Notes: generated by a model not told the origin, from the sequence alone. DNA of 64,000 nt from Entonaema liquescens (GCA_902805475.1 CADCSX010000002.1:3906001-3970000); one strand, 5' to 3'. Shown: positions 21,434-33,590, counted from the stretch's first letter. Numbers and translations: made by a program.

Positions 21434-23102
21434 ATGCTCAGAGTGATAGAACGTATTATAGCTCCAATCCACTCGAATAGATCACAAGGTTCTACACGCC
21501 GATATTCACCTAGGCCAGATTCGGGAATCAGTCTATCTAGATCACCGCCGTCTCCCGCTTCATTAGGTCGCGCATGGGGTTGGCTTGAGAAGAAGTTGGC
21601 ACCCATACACGATCAACCTACATCGCCCAACCTTGAAACTCCGGGCAATAATCAAGGCCAGGGTTTCTATACAACTCTGTCACCGGATAGACCCGGTTCA
21701 GATTCGCTTGAAGCCTCACTGGCGGGCCAGAAGGGAAGGAATACAATAAAGTCGAACGAGGAGAAAGCTTCTTCGGCGTTTTCTCCTAGCAAAAATACAC
21801 TCGACAACCTGGAATCACGCCGAATATTGAAGCGGGCAACGACGGCCCGAAGGGGTCAGCAGCAGCGAGTTTTGGGCGTCCTTAATGTAATCAAGCAATT
21901 GAAGAACGAGGAATACTCGACTGATGAGGTCCTGATAATAAAAGAGCTCTCGAGATCAGATTTTGAAGCACTTATCGAGAGACTGAGAACTGAGGATGAT
22001 GAATTAAAAAACTATTTTGAATTCGATCTGTGGTAGGTAGGTCTCGAGAGTTTCGTCTTGTTCTTTATTGATAATCGCGGACAGCTACGACTATCCGTAT
22101 CGAGACGAAGGAAAAGACCATATTGTCTTTCGCATGAATTCAAAGCTTCACGAACACGTATCGAGGAAAATTCATAGGAGACTAATGAATTGGATAGAGT
22201 CGCTTCAGGGGGTGGATACTAATTCAGAGGAGCTTAATAGGATCTTATGCAAAACGTTTTGGGAAACAGGGGCAGCGAGGATCTCTTTCAACCATAAATC
22301 TCATGGGAAAAGCCCAGACGAGAGTATTCAATACGAAGGCTGCAGCTATCCAGGACTGGTTATAGAAATTTCCTGGTCGCAAAAAGTGAAGGAATTACCA
22401 AAACGAGCAAATGAATTCATCACCAAAACTAAAGGTGAAATCAGAACCGTCATCTCTATAGACATAAACGATACTTACGAGAAAAGACGAAAGAAAACGA
22501 CGGGGGAAGCTAAACTTTCAGTATGGAGGGCAAATTGGGTCTCAAATACCAAGGTGATAGCTGAGAGGAGCATCGATAACGAGGTACGTTGCCCGCTCCC
22601 AGGTTGGACTCAATGTCGATTTAGGTACCTATTCATTCTAAGATACGAGTAGGTGTTCCAAGATATGGATGGACAATTAAACCCTTCTGCCGCCGGACTG
22701 CGTCTCACACTCAAAGACTTCCTCTGCAGAAAAGCGGCGGACGGGTTGAATTCTGACAACCCATATATCATAGTTGAAGCTAAAGAGCTCTACAAATGGG
22801 TTCAGGAAGGACTTGCTGCCCTAGCTATCCCACCTCCTGAACCATCAGCAGGACAGGGAGAGGCATCGGAGCAACAAGTTTTCCCTGCCTCACCTCCGGA
22901 TTCACGCGCCGAAGATGAAGAAATAACCCAAAACCCAGCATCCAACCCCAACCAAGCGGTAGATGTAGGTTCACGGAACGATTCACCTCAAGACCAAGCG
23001 CGGCCGGGGACCCGCACAAGAAGACCACAACGAAAAGCCCGTCATGCCGCAGCTGACAGAATTTCAGACTTCTTCAGAAAGCGGCGACGGAAACCTCGTT
23101 AG
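21434..23102 (+). CDS. fungal Uma2-like PD-(D/E)XK nuclease-fold protein
   Basis: Exons are 21434-22032, 22085-22583 and 22653-23102. Introns 22033-22084 (phase 2) and 22584-22652 (phase 0) have GT-AG ends. The product is about 515 residues. Each join restores sequence typical of a family I remember from Sordariomycetes: the FDLC-YDYPYRDEGKDHIVFRM join and the NE-VFQDMDGQ join. The core at about 215-370 reads SPDES (D278), then YPGLVIEISWSQK (E294, Q299, K300), a helix with KELPKRANEF, and a strand RTVISIDI. This order matches the Uma2/DUF820 branch of restriction-endonuclease-like folds (PD...(E)x(V/I)xS, helix, hydrophobic strand ending in D). The N-terminus (1-180) and C-terminus (about 420-515) are disordered, with a basic KRRRKPR end that could enter the nucleus. 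Nuclease activity is inference; the canonical ExK lysine seems replaced. A start 24 bases upstream would need TTG, so I chose the ATG at 21434. Confidence 0.8.
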
Positions 23103-24022
23103 CTTGTAGCCTTCCCCGGGAGGTAAAATGTGTGCACATGTCCTGAATAAATTTTGCGGCACAATACTACCGGTAAGATGGAATGAAGACCACATGGAGA
23201 TGCATTGCCAAGTTCATGGTGAGAAGATCCAGGAGGCGATGAAGATATCAAGTGTGTTGGAATATTGTGTGAGCTGTTGAAGTGCGATCTAGCAACAAGC
23301 GTACCCGTGTAATATACCTGGAATGGACGAAAGGGGCTTTCGGAATGATCTAGTTCGATATCAGTCAACGTGATGATTATGATTAATGAAGACTTTTATG
23401 TTTTATTCAATTTAGGTGAAATTATTACTTTATCTTAGGTACCTAAATACATGGTTGGAAGTACCTAGGTACCATCCATGGAGTTAAGTACCCGTGTACT
23501 TAGCTGCACTACGGGATACATTGTACCTGCGCTAAACTCTGTTGCGTGATTAGGTACCCTGATGGGTAGCCCTGTTAGGCAATTACCTTGATGGAAAGGG
23601 AGCTTCGCCTAAGGTAGTCGTAGTCGCGCAATGCTTGCTAGATCTGACGTCGAGAGCCCCTCCATTCCTCCCTCCATCTTCCAAAATCGCGAATTGCCCT
23701 TTACTGCTTCATTTAACAACTGCAGGTATTATAACTTATAATTAATTACCTGTACTTATACCAGTTCCTTTATATCTATTCCTAAATAACACGCGCTCGT
23801 CTTAGTACTCATATCCGACGCATCCGAATTATATATCTTCTAATTAATAGAATTAAGTAAACTACAACAGAGCTATTAACTCCCAGTTTTTTCTTCTAAT
23901 AGCGCTTTTAAATCCCTTCGACACTCCCGAGCACCCGGCCCTACCGACCTACTACCCGACTTCTTTCAGGATTTCTACGCGTATATGTAGTCCACGATGT
24001 TCCATGTTATATACCCGTAGTC
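23103..24022. other. intergenic region with TACCTAGGTACC-type words
   Basis: AT-rich, with clustered GGTACC/CCTAGG palindromic words at 23437-23500 and a pyrimidine-rich stretch at 23645-23700. The minus-strand frame at 23099-23368 starts with TTG and has no family features. The 3' end is the ATM1 promoter and leader. Confidence 0.5.
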
Positions 24023-26184
24023 ATGGTAGTCAGAATGGTCCTTCGGGGCGCTGCCCCTTGCCCGGGCTGCCTCGGCTTGAATAGATCCCAATTCAGCCCA
24101 TGGCTTTCACCCTCGCGTAGCGGCACGCGTATATTCGCTACGTCGCAATCCCCTTTGTCGAAATCTCATATCCTAGGTCTAACATCGAGATCGCAACCGG
24201 GAATAGCCAAATTCAGTTCCAATGCCGCCAAGAAGCCTGCCACTACGCAGAAAGATCCTCTTGCTACGATCGATAAAACCACGCAGGAGCAACGAAAGGC
24301 GGACTGGGCAATAATGAAAGAGATGGCACATTACTTGTGGCCGAAGGATAGCTTGAACACTAAATTGCGCGTGTCATTAGCCGTCGTACTTCTCATTGGA
24401 GCCAAGGTGTTGAATGTCCAGGTGCCTTTCTACTTCAAGAGTATCGTGGATGCTATGAATATTGACGTGGGAGATACGGGTGGCACTGCTGCTATCATTG
24501 CTGGAAGCATGATATTAGCCTATGGTGCAACGAGAATAGGAGCCACCGTTTTTCAAGAACTACGAAATGCTGTCTTTGCTTCCGTTGCGCAGAAGGCTAT
24601 ACGGAGAGTTGCTTGCAACGTATTTGACCACCTACTGCGTTTAGACCTAAACTTTCATCTTACCAAGCAGACCGGTGGCCTGACAAGAGCTATTGATCGA
24701 GGTACCAAGGGCATTAGCTTCCTACTTACTAGTATGGTCTTCCATATCTTTCCCACCGCTTTGGAGATCGGTATGGTTTGTGGAATCCTAACTTGGCAAT
24801 ATGGTGCAAAATACGCTGCCATCACGGCTATCACCATGACTGCCTACACTGCATTTACTATCTGGACTACCTCTTGGAGAACTAAGTTCCGGCGACAGGC
24901 AAACGCCGCAGACAACAAGGCTTCAACAGTAGCTGTCGACTCTTTAATAAACTACGAGGCCGTCAAGTACTTTAACAACGAAAAGTTCGAAGTGTCCCGA
25001 TATGATAAAGCGCTTCAGGAATACGAAAAGAGTTCCATCAAAGTTGCGACTTCGTTAGCTTTACTCAACAGCGGTCAGAACATTATCTTCTCGAGTGCCC
25101 TAACTGCCATGATGTACCTTGCCGCCAATGGCGTAGCAAGCGGCTCCTTAACGGTTGGTGATCTAGTCATGGTCAACCAGCTTGTCTTTCAGCTTTCCGT
25201 CCCGTTGAACTTTCTGGGCTCGGTTTACCGAGAGCTTAGGCAATCCCTTCTTGACATGGAAACTCTTTTTAACTTGCAAAAGGTGAATGTTACCATCAAG
25301 GAACTCCCCGATGCGAAGGCACTACAACTATCGAAGGGAGGTGAAATCAAGTTTCAGAATGTCAACTTTGGCTATAATGCAGAGCGCCCCATTCTTCGGG
25401 ATCTCACCATGACAATTCCTGCTGGTAAGAAGGTTGCTATCGTAGGTCCAAGTGGATGTGGAAAATCAACAATTCTAAGACTCCTCTTCCGATATTATGA
25501 TGTTGAGAATGGTCGTATTCTTATTGATGACCAAGATATTCGTCACGTCACACTGGAGTCGCTGCGTAAATCGATCGGTGTTGTTCCGCAAGATACTCCG
25601 CTCTTCAACGATACTGTTGAACATAACATCAGATATGGCGATCTGGCGGCACCGGAAGACCGAGTCGTCGCAGCTACCAAACGCGCTCGTATCCACGACA
25701 TTATTTCTAGCTGGCCTGCGGGCTATGGCACCAAGGTCGGCGAGAGGGGTATGATGATTAGTGGAGGAGAGAAGCAACGCCTCGCTGTTTCTAGACTGCT
25801 GCTAAAGGACCCGCCTCTGTTGTTCTTTGATGAGGCGACAAGCGCATTGGATACACATACCGAACAGGCTCTCATGCAGAACATTAATAGCATCCTTCGG
25901 GAAAAGGCGCGGACGAGCGTTTTCGTCGCTCACCGATTACGAACTATATATGATGCCGACTTGATCATCGTATTAAGGGAAGGAAGAGTTGCTGAACAAG
26001 GAACGCACAAAGAGCTTATTGACCGAGGAGGGCTATACTCGGAGCTCTGGAGTGGTAAGTGACCCTTAAATCGACACGTACTATGTTTTTGAAGGCCTCG
26101 GATTCTAACATGGGTCTTACAGCTCAGGAAACTCTCTTCAACTCTGACGGAGAGAAAGAAGAGGATGTCAAGAAAGAAAAGTAA
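24023..26184 (+). CDS. ATM1: mitochondrial ABC half-transporter Atm1
   Basis: Exons are 24023-26054 and 26123-26184 (68-nt phase-1 intron); 697 residues, close to the 690 of yeast Atm1. The N-terminus (1-90) is rich in Arg/Ser and lacks acids, as in a mitochondrial presequence. A six-helix ABC membrane domain spans about 110-400, with conserved KYFNNEKFEVSRYD. The nucleotide-binding domain follows: Walker A GPSGCGKST at 475-483, signature SGGEKQR from S580, Walker B LLFFDE with D603/E604 and the H-loop histidine at 637. Atm1 sits in the inner mitochondrial membrane as a homodimer and exports a glutathione-linked sulfur (or iron-sulfur) species needed for cytosolic Fe-S protein assembly and iron sensing. 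The last exon adds only about 20 charged residues; keeping the intron would end the protein just after WSGK. Two in-frame ATGs (24023, 24035) could both serve. Confidence 0.96.
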
Positions 26185-27660
26185 ATGAAACAGGCGCCAG
26201 CAATAAGCAGCCTCGACTATGATGGGCGTCTCAGGCGCTCATCGATCCTGGATAGAATAAAGTTACGCAACATTGAGGATTGCGCTTGAATGGATCAAAC
26301 GTTGGGACTTCTGTAGAATACGGTACTCAAGTGCGTGATACGATAAAAATCATTTCAAGCAGAGGTCTCACAATCCGTAAAGGATATGATGGCTGTAAGG
26401 GAATTACGTTTCAGGTAGGAATGGTCAACGGTCTTCCTTGATGAATCAACTAGTCCTGTCGCTTCGGGCTATTATGACTGTTGCCCAATGTTATCACCGT
26501 TTTACCTAGGCCTCTATCTAAACCTAAATGCTCGTCTCACCTGCGTATTAGAGTGCGATCTATGCAGGTTAGTATGGCATGGCTGAGCCAAAATCCGATG
26601 TTAACTGTCAAGGTTAATTCATCGCGACACCGTTGCTTAGCCATCAGTATCGAACCTGTGAAGCTCATATCAGATATATCACTAAAGCAACAGCCAACTT
26701 TAGTGTTACTATAACTGTGATACTGGCTTCGATGTTGGTAACTCGATGCAACTGGTTGTAACATATGCTAACACTTTCGCATACCTAATGGTAGATGAAG
26801 CGCACTATGTATTAGTAGCAAAAAGGAACAAGACACACACGTGCGTTCATGATTTGAGTAATCGACTCCTTAGACTTAGCCATAGTATCATAGTGTGTCA
26901 TAGGTAAGTTCTTATGCAAGATAATGAACATATAGCAGTTATTGATAGCTATCATTGCGAGTATATTATCCTAACTTCCCGATAAATATTGACGACGAAT
27001 TGATCTTTAAGGGTTACTTCATATGAACTTTCTAGACAATAATATCCATATTAATGGCTGCTATGACTAGACGTGACGTGATAAAGCTACCGCGTACATC
27101 TATATCGGTACAGGTTCTCATCTCAGCAAGCCGGCCTCGTGGTCCAACGCAGAGGGTTGCATCACGGCTGCTAGGTCCTTCATTACCATTTCATACTCCT
27201 AGTTTAGTGGCTGTTGAGACGTTTCTCTAGGCTGGCAGATCTTGGCCTTGATAACCTTCCTATTCCGGCCACGAAACGCCCGAACCGATGTTCTAGCTAA
27301 GAGGGAATATTTTAAAGATCTCAACTTATTTACGTGCTAGGTATGGCCTGTATCATGTTTTCTTTTAGGTTTAGGCTTTCTTACGGGTTATATGTGTTTG
27401 GGTACGCCTAGACGTTGCTCGAGTCCGGCTTCCCAGCACGGCCGATAAGTACGTTGGGGCGTATCAGCATTGTAGAGGCACTAAGCGCGGACACAGAACC
27501 GAGCGGCGGATACTAGGCCGAGTATATATATTTCAGGTCGTGGCGGTCATGTCCTTCGGGTCTTTATTTAGTTCCCTCTCCTTCCAGCTTATCTCATATC
27601 AAACCCGTTTATTTTATATTAGTCCAATAGGTACATCACATCGTAATATCAAATATCAAT
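26185..27660. other. gene-free region
   Basis: No gene is supported on either strand. Moderately AT-rich; open frames are short and unpatterned (26481-26714 plus, 26537-26764 minus). It separates ATM1 from the esterase gene, and the last few hundred bases should hold the esterase promoter. Confidence 0.5.
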
Positions 27661-29575
27661 ATGATGCTTTCTTGGGTTTATTTGGCTATCTGTACGAACA
27701 TCTTCTCTCTAGCTCTCGGCCGTAATGGGAGGAGACAGTTCCCCCCATCCGTAGACTTGGGATATGAAGTTCGTCAAGGATCAGTAAATGTAAGTCATGT
27801 ATCTATGAACTCAATCGGCTTCACTACAAGCCTTTTACGCCTGAGAAAATCGTCGAAGGGACAAAAAACCCGGAACTTACAGGGAGGAGACTGACAAATT
27901 TACATAGGAAACTGGTGACTACTACATCTTCAACAATATCGGATATGCGCAGCAACCTGTAGACGAGCTGCGCTTCCAAAAGCCCGTCGCCATCGAAGAA
28001 AACCAAGGAGCGCCGCCCCATGGTCATGGCAACAATGACGTCGTCATGTGCCCGCAGGCTTATCCGCAGTGGGTTATCAACTTCCTAGCACAGCGCAGCG
28101 GAGTCGACAACGGCACCATGGCGTCCTTGCTCAACAACCAAGTAGGCCAGACGGAGGCGTGTCTGGTACTTGATGTTTACGTCCCCTCGCACATCTTCGA
28201 TGCAGGTCCAACTGCGAATGGTAGGTTTCTTTCTGCTGGTGGCATCTTTGTTTAGTATATATGTATAAGTGCCTAACCACGGATTTTGTAGCATCTGTCC
28301 TCGTGTGGATTCACGGCGGCGGCTTCACTTTTGGCTCGAAGAACATGTACGGCAACCCGGCCGGCTTGATCGCTCGATCCAAAGAAAACGGGCTGGACGG
28401 GACCATTGTAGTCTCAATGAATTACCGGCTAGGATTGTACGGCTGGCTATCCGGTAGGGATATTACGCCAAACCTTGGACTCTACGACCAACGGCTTGCC
28501 CTGGATTGGGTAAAGAACTATATCGTTCTATTTGGAGGTAGCCCCGACAGAGTGACTGTCATGGGCGAAAGCGCAGGGGCCGCGAGTATCGTGCACCAGC
28601 TCACAGCGTTCGACGCAACGGAAGCTGCACCATTCGTAAACGCAATTATCCAATCGCCCGCGTTCCAATTCAACATTGACTTAGATGATAATTATCTCAA
28701 GACATTAAACGAGGCTTCCCAACAGGCCGGGTACCAGATTGACAGCGTAAAACAGCTGCTTGCGCTACCCGAGGACCTGCTGCAGTCCATCAACCAAGCG
28801 ACTGTCACCGCGGCGCCGATAGGCACATTTGGTTTCGGTCCCGGGCCTGACGACAAATTAGTAACGGATATACCGCAGAAATTACTCCAGCAAGGTAGAT
28901 TCGACTCCACTGTCAATGTAAGCGACTTTCACCCATAAGATAGATCCAACCGCCTAGGCGAGCATTACTAACGTCCCGACCTAGTTATTCCTAAGCCACA
29001 CATCGCACGAATCTGTGCCTTTCATACCGCACAATATCGAAACTGCAGACGACGTGCGGTTATACGTAAAGAATTACCTGCCCGCAACCTCGGACAGGAC
29101 GATCGACTACATGCTTAAACACAAGCAACTGTACCCGGACGTGCTGGACGGCACGCACTTATATATGACGCAATTCGAGCGAGCGGAGCGGATCGCGTCG
29201 GACATCAACTTCGCATGCACGACGAGGTACCTATCGGCGGCGCGGAACTACTCGACGTACAACCTCGTGTTCGCGCACCCGCCTGGCTGGCACGCTGACG
29301 ACGTGCCGTACGTCTTCTTCAACGGCGACACAAGCACGCCGAATAACGGGTACCCGGTCGATGGAGCCCTAGCGACGAGGCTGCAGGATTACATCGTCGC
29401 ATTTGCTCAAGACGGAAATCCGAACCTAGAGAAGGGGCCGCATTTTCCGGAATATGGGCGTACCGCGATGGTGTTGAAGTTGGGACATGATGAGTTTAGG
29501 GTAGGAACGGATGATTTGAAGGGTGCAAGGTGTAAGTGGATTCAGCAAGCTATGGTGGATGGAAAGTTAGCCTAG
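27661..29575 (+). CDS. secreted type-B carboxylesterase/lipase
   Basis: Exons are 27661-27789, 27908-28220, 28292-28917 and 28985-29575, giving 552 residues. The first about 20 residues (MMLSWVYLAICTNIFSLALG) form a signal peptide, so the enzyme should be secreted. The alpha/beta-hydrolase features are complete: oxyanion loop HGGGF at 155-159, nucleophile elbow GESAG with S241, acid E365 in SHESVPF and histidine H459 in WHADDVPYVF. Cysteines typical of the family lie in the VVMCPQ and TEACL stretches. Type-B carboxylesterases cleave carboxylic esters; fungal members include lipases, cholinesterase-like enzymes and feruloyl-type esterases, and the substrate cannot be chosen here. All introns are 67-118 nt with GT-AG ends, and the third falls between nucleophile and acid. 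A 12-bp tandem repeat starts at the stop codon. Confidence 0.93.
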
Positions 29576-29609
29576 GTTGTTTTTGAGGTTGTTTTTGAGG
29601 TTGTTTTTG
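29574..29609. repeat. 12-bp tandem repeat, 3 copies
   Basis: AGGTTGTTTTTG is repeated three times perfectly, overlapping the stop codon of the esterase by two bases and extending into its 3' untranslated region. The U-rich repeat could influence 3'-end processing. Confidence 0.9.
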
Positions 29610-29887
29610 TAATCTGGGGGATCTAGCTCGGGTGTTCTCTCCCGTTAGATTATAGACGTAATGTTAGAAGTCCTACAGATACATGTATTCTCATAGTCGC
29701 TTGACGTAAGGGATAGTACCTAAACTAAATGAGACGGGGGATTATGAGAATCCGGTTAATGTAGCGAGTGCTATTGCATAATTCATAATTTTATTCCGTT
29801 AGCAATGAAACCCTCAAAAGTCTGCAAATCGCTCGTCACAACTGGCGACATCTAGCAGTTCTGACTTTCACACCTCGTTACTAGCTA
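29610..29887. other. short intergenic region
   Basis: Separates two genes on the same strand. It presumably contains the esterase 3' end and the promoter of the dehydrogenase gene. No motif is recognised. Confidence 0.45.
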
Positions 29888-31575
29888 ATGCAGATATTGG
29901 TCGAACATCTCAACATGTCGGAGGCGGTTGGGTGGGTTTGCACGGTTCTCTGGGCCGTACCAGTGGTTCTCATACTCTACCTATTCCGGATCAACCAGCT
30001 CCTAAGCCGAACCCCGGACGAGGTCCGGAAGCTGTCGGGTTCGCGTTGGACGATAGATCAACTCAAGGAAACTTATAGGAAGTTAAAAGAGAACCCGATT
30101 GATTACACCAGCAAACTTCCACGGAAATTGGAACGTCGCTACGTTGTGACGGGTGGTTCGGGTAAGTGCCTCTGTCTAAACCCCGACATCTACTTAACAA
30201 AGATATTGTCCAAATTCTAAACACCCACCTATAGGACTTGTAGGTGGGTTTATCGTGTTGCAGCTCTTAGCTCGCGGTAGTTCACCAGAGAGCATTCGAA
30301 TTATCGATATTCGAAAGACTGAGCGCAATGATATGCGCTCCGGGCCGGCTACAGATGTCGAATTCGTACAGACAGACATCACATCGCCTCAATCTGTCAA
30401 TGCTGCTTTTGCGCGACCATGGCATCCAGGTGTAGCGCATCTGCCGTTGACTGTATTCCATACTGCGGCCGTGATTCTAGCTTCTGACCGATCCAAATTC
30501 CAGTACGCATTTCCAGAAGCCGTTAATGTGATAGGAACAAAAAATGTATTGGCGGCCGCCCGCAAAGCCGGTGCAGATATTTTTAGCTCCACATCGTCCG
30601 GATCCATCTCCATCCGGCCTGTTGAGCCGTTTGTACCCCCTTGGGCAAATTCGCCGCGAAACTTTTGGCAGATTTTAGATGTAGGCGATTTTAATGCTCC
30701 TTTAAGAAAACGAGAGGGGTACTTCGCCAATTATCCTGCTTCGAAAGCTGTTGCAGAAAGATTAGTCTGCGGTTCAAATAACGAGGAATTTCGCACGGGT
30801 TGCATCCGTCCTGCGAATGGCGTCTATGGGAATCCAACTGATAATACCGTCGGTGACCCTCTCAGTAGGACGGTCTTACCTAGGTGAGTATCCTATTGCC
30901 CGATAAGTCCCGTGTATAGGATGTTCATGCTCATGCGAAAAATATAATAGTTGGGTATCTCATATTGTACAGAGCTTCGTGCACGGCGCGAACGTAGCTG
31001 TCGCGCACCTACAACACGAGGCCGCACTTGTTCGGCCTTGGGCGGAGAGCACTAGACAGGCTGGCCGGCCATTCGTGGTTACTGATCCTAATCCACCAAT
31101 CATGTACAGTGATCTGTATAACGCGATCGGAGCCCTCTCGGTGCACCCATTTCGCATTGTCAAGGTACCACCTGTCATCATGCTTCTGCTTTCGCATGCG
31201 GTGGAGGTCTATGCCGAATTGCCTTATAAGTATCCGCTTTTGCGCAAAGTGCTACCCGAACTTAAAGGTGATATCAAACATCTCAAGCCGGGGATTTTCT
31301 CAATCTGTACGCATTTAATCGCGTCGGATGACGAGATCAGAAAGCCTACTTCTCAAGGTGGTTTAGGATATACAGGCGTAGTCACTACGCTAGAAGGCAT
31401 GACGTTGGAGATCCTAGAATGGAATAGAGAGCATGTTGATGATGTCAAGACGAGAAAAGCGTATACAACGTCCATCTCACTAGCAGAGAAGATCCAAGAG
31501 CTTTGGACGGTGCGAGGTAGTCCTGAAGGTAGTCCTGAAGGTAGTCCTGAAGGTAGTCTAGTCTTTACTGGGTAA
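29888..31575 (+). CDS. membrane-anchored 3beta-HSD/Erg26-like NAD(P)-dependent dehydrogenase
   Basis: Exons are 29888-30161, 30235-30883 and 30975-31575, giving 507 residues. An N-terminal membrane segment (about 14-35, VGWVCTVLWAVPVVLILYLF) is followed by the Rossmann motif TGGSGLVG at 88-95. Intron 1 interrupts that motif. The extended-SDR catalytic pair is Y258-P-A-S-K262. Blocks such as NVIGTKNVLAAAR, a Ser-rich strand (SSTSSGS) and CIRPANGVYG fit the 3beta-hydroxysteroid dehydrogenase/sterol-4alpha-carboxylate 3-dehydrogenase family, which oxidises a 3beta-hydroxy group in sterol synthesis at the ER. The N-terminal anchor and length differ from canonical Erg26 (about 350 residues), so this may be a paralogue with another substrate. 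The third exon must start at 30975; two AGs are adjacent there and only the second keeps frame (TVLP-S-FVHG). The C-terminus ends in a tandem GSPE repeat. Confidence 0.88.
31516..31558. repeat. 12-bp in-frame tandem repeat
   Basis: GGTAGTCCTGAA occurs three times plus a partial fourth copy at the very 3' end of the dehydrogenase coding region, encoding a GSPE repeat. Unit length is a multiple of three, so copy-number change would keep the frame. Confidence 0.9.
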
Positions 31576-33209
31576 TGATACCAGGTAAGACAAGAGCGGA
31601 TAATGATAAAGATAATTCAGATTATCTCCCCATCTGTGCGGTGGCTCTGCATGTCTCTGCATGTCTCAACGTCTGGTAAATAGATTATGCGCATATCCTT
31701 CGAGCCAACGCATAATCTATAACTTGCGAATCGTTTGCAGTTGCTGTTTGATTTATGCTTGGGTATGATTGCATTTTACATGAATAGTAACAGCGCCGCC
31801 CTTGGAATAGAAAATCGAAGAGTTAATGTCCCCCAAGTAGAATGATCGGCCCCGAGAAGATCGTATGCAAGAGATCTTCTACATCATTCCAGTTGGGGGT
31901 TTTCGTCACTTTTTTATATTTCTTTTTCTTTTTTTGGTTGGTCCGCCTAAAGTTAGACATAGCATTGCCTTGCCTTGCGTTGTATTGCATAGCATCGCAT
32001 TTGAATATCATTGCCTACTCTTTTATTAGCTTTCGCCTTTCGCAACTAACTTAACTTTTACTCGTTTCTCCACATGCTGCTCCTTTATTGAATAGCCGTT
32101 CGATTTGAGGTGGATTAATTAAGAGTGATCCAAGATTCTGTCCTTCGATATTCATAGGATCTTCGATCACGCTTGAACCAACCCCAGATTTGGCATTGGA
32201 TAGGGCGAAGTTCGCAACGTTTTCATCTTTCGCCAAGGCCAAAAAACAACGGCTCAAATAGTGCGCATTGGCCTATGGATGAAACGTGGTTTCCCCTGCA
32301 TTGGTCCATGCAGGCGCTTTATCCAAACGGGTAAGGCTCTATGCACCTTAGGCAGACTAAGACAGGCTTATCAGGATAAACAGGGGGCGAACACGTGCTA
32401 GAACAATCTTGGTTCAAACCCCCGGAGGGTACGAACGCTTTAATGTGGCGTGGTTTGGCGTGGTTAAGCGTTTTCAAGCTTGCTCCCGCCTAATCCGTTA
32501 TTATTTCACCTATTTGCGTGCTTCCTAGTGGCTAGGTTAGTGGCTAATCCGGCTAGACATCATGCGTAGGTAGGGGGGGCCATAGCCTAACAACCTTGCC
32601 TCTGGCTGCATTTAGTGTAGTTACACCTTTTTTAGCGAGCCTAGGTTCCATAGCTGAACTTCCCCTTCCCATCTTGCCATCTTCGCTCGTTCTTTAACGT
32701 TCCTAACCCTCTAACCCTGTTGGACTTGTTGGCTCCTTTCTATGCAAACTCTCTTTTTCCCCTGTCAATAGTCTTCCTAACTTGTCCCAAATCGTCTTTA
32801 ATTTGCTGGCCTTCTTCTTATTTTCTTCTCTCAACCCCCAACCCCCAACCCCCAAATTCCATTCCTTTACTTAGTCACACATAAATCGACTACGTATCCG
32901 GTGAACACAGGACTGTTCCCTTTCATTCGTTTATCACGAGTAGTTTCCGAATTGACCAGAAGGACACAATCGATCGCTACTTATATACGCGCCCTTTTAT
33001 GCCAAACAACTCACGACTGTACCTGTTAGAAAACAATAGACATCAGAATAAATCATCCAAGGAGATTTGAGCCGCGCCATTGACTCCTCGACACATTAGT
33101 TGTAATACCAATTGGATAGCAAAAAAAAAGAGTCAGAGACGCCATCGTTTTGAGACACAAAGAATTTGCTTAAAGCAAAGTAGTTGGAAACCCAATTCGT
33201 CACGTCACC
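31576..33209. other. intergenic region and long leader of the small basic protein gene
   Basis: No other gene is supported. 31920-31940 is T-rich. 32640-32880 is pyrimidine-rich with a CAACCC-type repeat at about 32828-32856. The last 500 bases are a plausible promoter and long 5' leader for the gene at 33210. Confidence 0.45.
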
Positions 33210-33590
33210 ATGCCGAGTTTTATGGAAAAGATCCAAGCCAAGCTTGAGCTATTCCGGCTTGAGCAGCGATACACGCGAAACCGCCATCGTCGCTCTGCTT
33301 TTATCAGCAACGCCATCTACGTCGATGGCGAGTACATATACCAGACTCCCAACACTACGGGGTCATCTACCAATAGCTCCTCCACTTCCGCTTCGTCTCC
33401 AATCGAAGAGCCCAGTAGACGTCATAGTGCTATCGTCGAAGAGCCAAGAGGCCGCTTTAACACGGAACCCCAGACCCTGGCGCAAAAGAAGCGATTAAAC
33501 CGATTCTCATCGATGCCGGGATTCGGCTCTTCAAAGAGCAGCTCCCGGGACTGGAAACCTGACGTCAACAACGTAAGGGAAGTACGGTAA
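33210..33590 (+). CDS. small basic conserved fungal protein, 126 aa
   Basis: Single exon, ATG in a good context (CACCATGCC). The N-terminal 50 residues are the most gene-like part: an amphipathic start MPSFMEKIQAKLELFRLEQRY, an Arg-rich patch RNRHRR, and FISNAIYVDGEYIYQTP. I recall similar N-termini in short hypothetical proteins of many Sordariomycetes, with variable Ser-rich tails as here (GSSTNSSSTSASS). The remainder is low complexity and basic (SRRHS, KKRLNRFSS sites look like kinase substrates). There is no signal peptide or membrane helix. Function is unknown. The long CT-rich leader suggests regulated expression. Confidence 0.78.
   Translation: MPSFMEKIQAKLELFRLEQRYTRNRHRRSAFISNAIYVDGEYIYQTPNTTGSSTNSSSTSASSPIEEPSRRHSAIVEEPRGRFNTEPQTLAQKKRLNRFSSMPGFGSSKSSSRDWKPDVNNVREVR

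Noticed and set aside
23099..23368. 89-codon minus-strand open frame after the nuclease-like gene
   Set aside because: Starts with TTG, no conserved features, no splice partners.
32380..32440. tRNA T-arm-like GGTTCAAACCCC
   Set aside because: No D arm or anticodon stem upstream at the right spacing, and no acceptor pairing.
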